From contig CAZYEX010000115.1 of NCBI GenBank assembly GCA_964646605.1, forward strand, positions 8,442 through 72,441: DNA of 64,000 bases, in the 5' to 3' direction. Source of the DNA: SBAX01 sp964646605. GTDB taxonomy: Bacteria; Planctomycetota; Phycisphaerae; UBA1845. The notes beneath the pieces were generated by a model, which made no database searches, was not told the DNA's origin, and worked only from the letters and a program-made list of their open reading frames with translations. Positions within the stretch are counted from its first letter, which is position 1; each line of letters opens with the position of its first letter. The position numbers and the translations under genes are program-made. This document shows positions 63,242-64,000 of the stretch, piece after piece.

Positions 63242-64000
63242 TCATAATTAAGAACGTCCCTCTTCTCCTCTTCTCAGCTGTAGCGAATCGACTCGCTTCG
63301 CCGGCCTTTCCGTGTCAAGGGTCGCCATTTCGCCGACCGGACAGTCACGGGAGTCCGGGCTCGCCCCTCGTCGGTCGTTTCCGCAACTCGTTGTGCTCCG
63401 CGATCCCCTCCCCTACGGTCTCGGGTGAACCTTTGGACGCCCGCATCCGTCCCGACAGCCGCATGGAAGGCTCCGTTTCCCCGGGCATCCGAAGCCAACC
63501 GTCGAGGGCACGAAGGTAGAGTAGCGACCCGATTCGATGCACGTCAGCCCGAACTGTTCCGGCGAGCACAGCATACAGTTTCCAAGGCGCTGGCAGATTG
63601 AGTTTAGCCTGAATCCCTGCGTCGACAACGAATTCAACGTCGAATGTGTATCGGTTTCCGCACTGTTCACAAGGTCGTTCGGTGAGGACTATGGATTTGC
63701 GCTCTGAGGCTGGATTACCCGTTGGCCAAAGACTTGGTAGTGGATATCTGGTACCCGCAATCCCACCCATAGCCAAAACGGTCGTACCGCTTGTTGTGGT
63801 GATCCATCGTCCTCTCTCCATCCCAAATCGGTACGACTTGGGGCTCTTCACGGTGCCGATCGAGGATGTCCCATCCATAGTTGAAGGTCGGCGGCGGCTC
63901 GGGTCAGGTTATCCTACTTTTTTCTGACGGTCCATTGTTTCATCCGCCTGTGATTCGTTGAGACAGGCCTCGAGCATCCAGAGCTGTTGGCATCCCATCA
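63242..64000. other. Degenerate right end of the window
   Basis: Base composition is lower in GC than the rest. Two reverse-strand frames read partly like protein. One is the frame from about 63893 to 63715, with NYGWDILDRHREEPQVV and HHNKRYDRFGYGWDCGYQIS. The other is open at 63345-63878, with CEQCGNRYTFDVEFVVDAG. No start and no domain can be set. They may be remnants of one broken gene. Confidence 0.35.

Overview
The window is high-GC bacterial DNA with short intergenic gaps and several tightly coupled gene strings. The gene content points to Planctomycetota, probably a Phycisphaerae-like lineage. Supporting signs are large exported beta-helix, thrombospondin-3 and HYR proteins with dockerin-like C-termini; a sigma factor overlapping a Ser/Thr kinase of the DWG type; very small lipoproteins; and compound hairpin repeats between genes. 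This assignment is inference from gene content, with no marker-gene tree behind it.

Layout. 1-2.9 kb: two divergent exported proteins, the first cut by the window edge. 3-9.5 kb: dihydroorotase with a tiny zinc-ribbon gene, an exported amidohydrolase, and two TPR proteins. 9.9-16.9 kb: a secreted possible cohesin-like protein, a reverse-strand surface-sugar operon (Gfo/Idh oxidoreductase, WlbB-like acetyltransferase, GT2), an AbrB/RelE toxin-antitoxin pair, a methyltransferase with a FemAB-like partner, and a CxxC-rich exported protein. 17-20 kb: a three-lipoprotein operon, a decayed gene end, and a second toxin-antitoxin locus with an overlapping third gene. 20-24.9 kb: motA-motB-recO, a small lipoprotein, a peptidoglycan amidase and a FlgM-like ORF. 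24.9-35.2 kb: the most striking locus, three SPFH (HflK/HflC/prohibitin-like) genes in one string with an ABC ATPase, an ABC-2 permease and a membrane TPR protein, with a second permease diverging from it. 35.2-41.5 kb: compound repeats on both sides of a 970-residue surface protein, a pentapeptide-repeat gene broken by two compensating frameshifts, and a protein with a histone-H1-like tail. 41.6-51.9 kb: tRNA-Arg, an LTxxQ periplasmic protein, an M48 protease, a FolD homologue with altered active site, YceH, Hsp20, UvrB, sigma factor plus kinase, a small membrane protein and a VOC protein. 51.9-64 kb: a membrane TPR protein, tRNA-Glu, a 1.3-kb gene-poor stretch, a subtilisin lipoprotein with Ig-like repeats, a giant HYR protein with five near-identical 243-bp repeats, and a degenerate right end.

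How the genes work together. The SPFH/ABC string looks like one membrane-domain machine, with the divergent permease possibly sharing its ATPase. Sigma factor and kinase are probably a signalling pair. The sugar operon and the neighbouring transferases probably modify surface glycans. The exported repeat proteins form the extracellular set. PyrC, RecO, UvrB, YceH and the tRNAs are core functions scattered among them.
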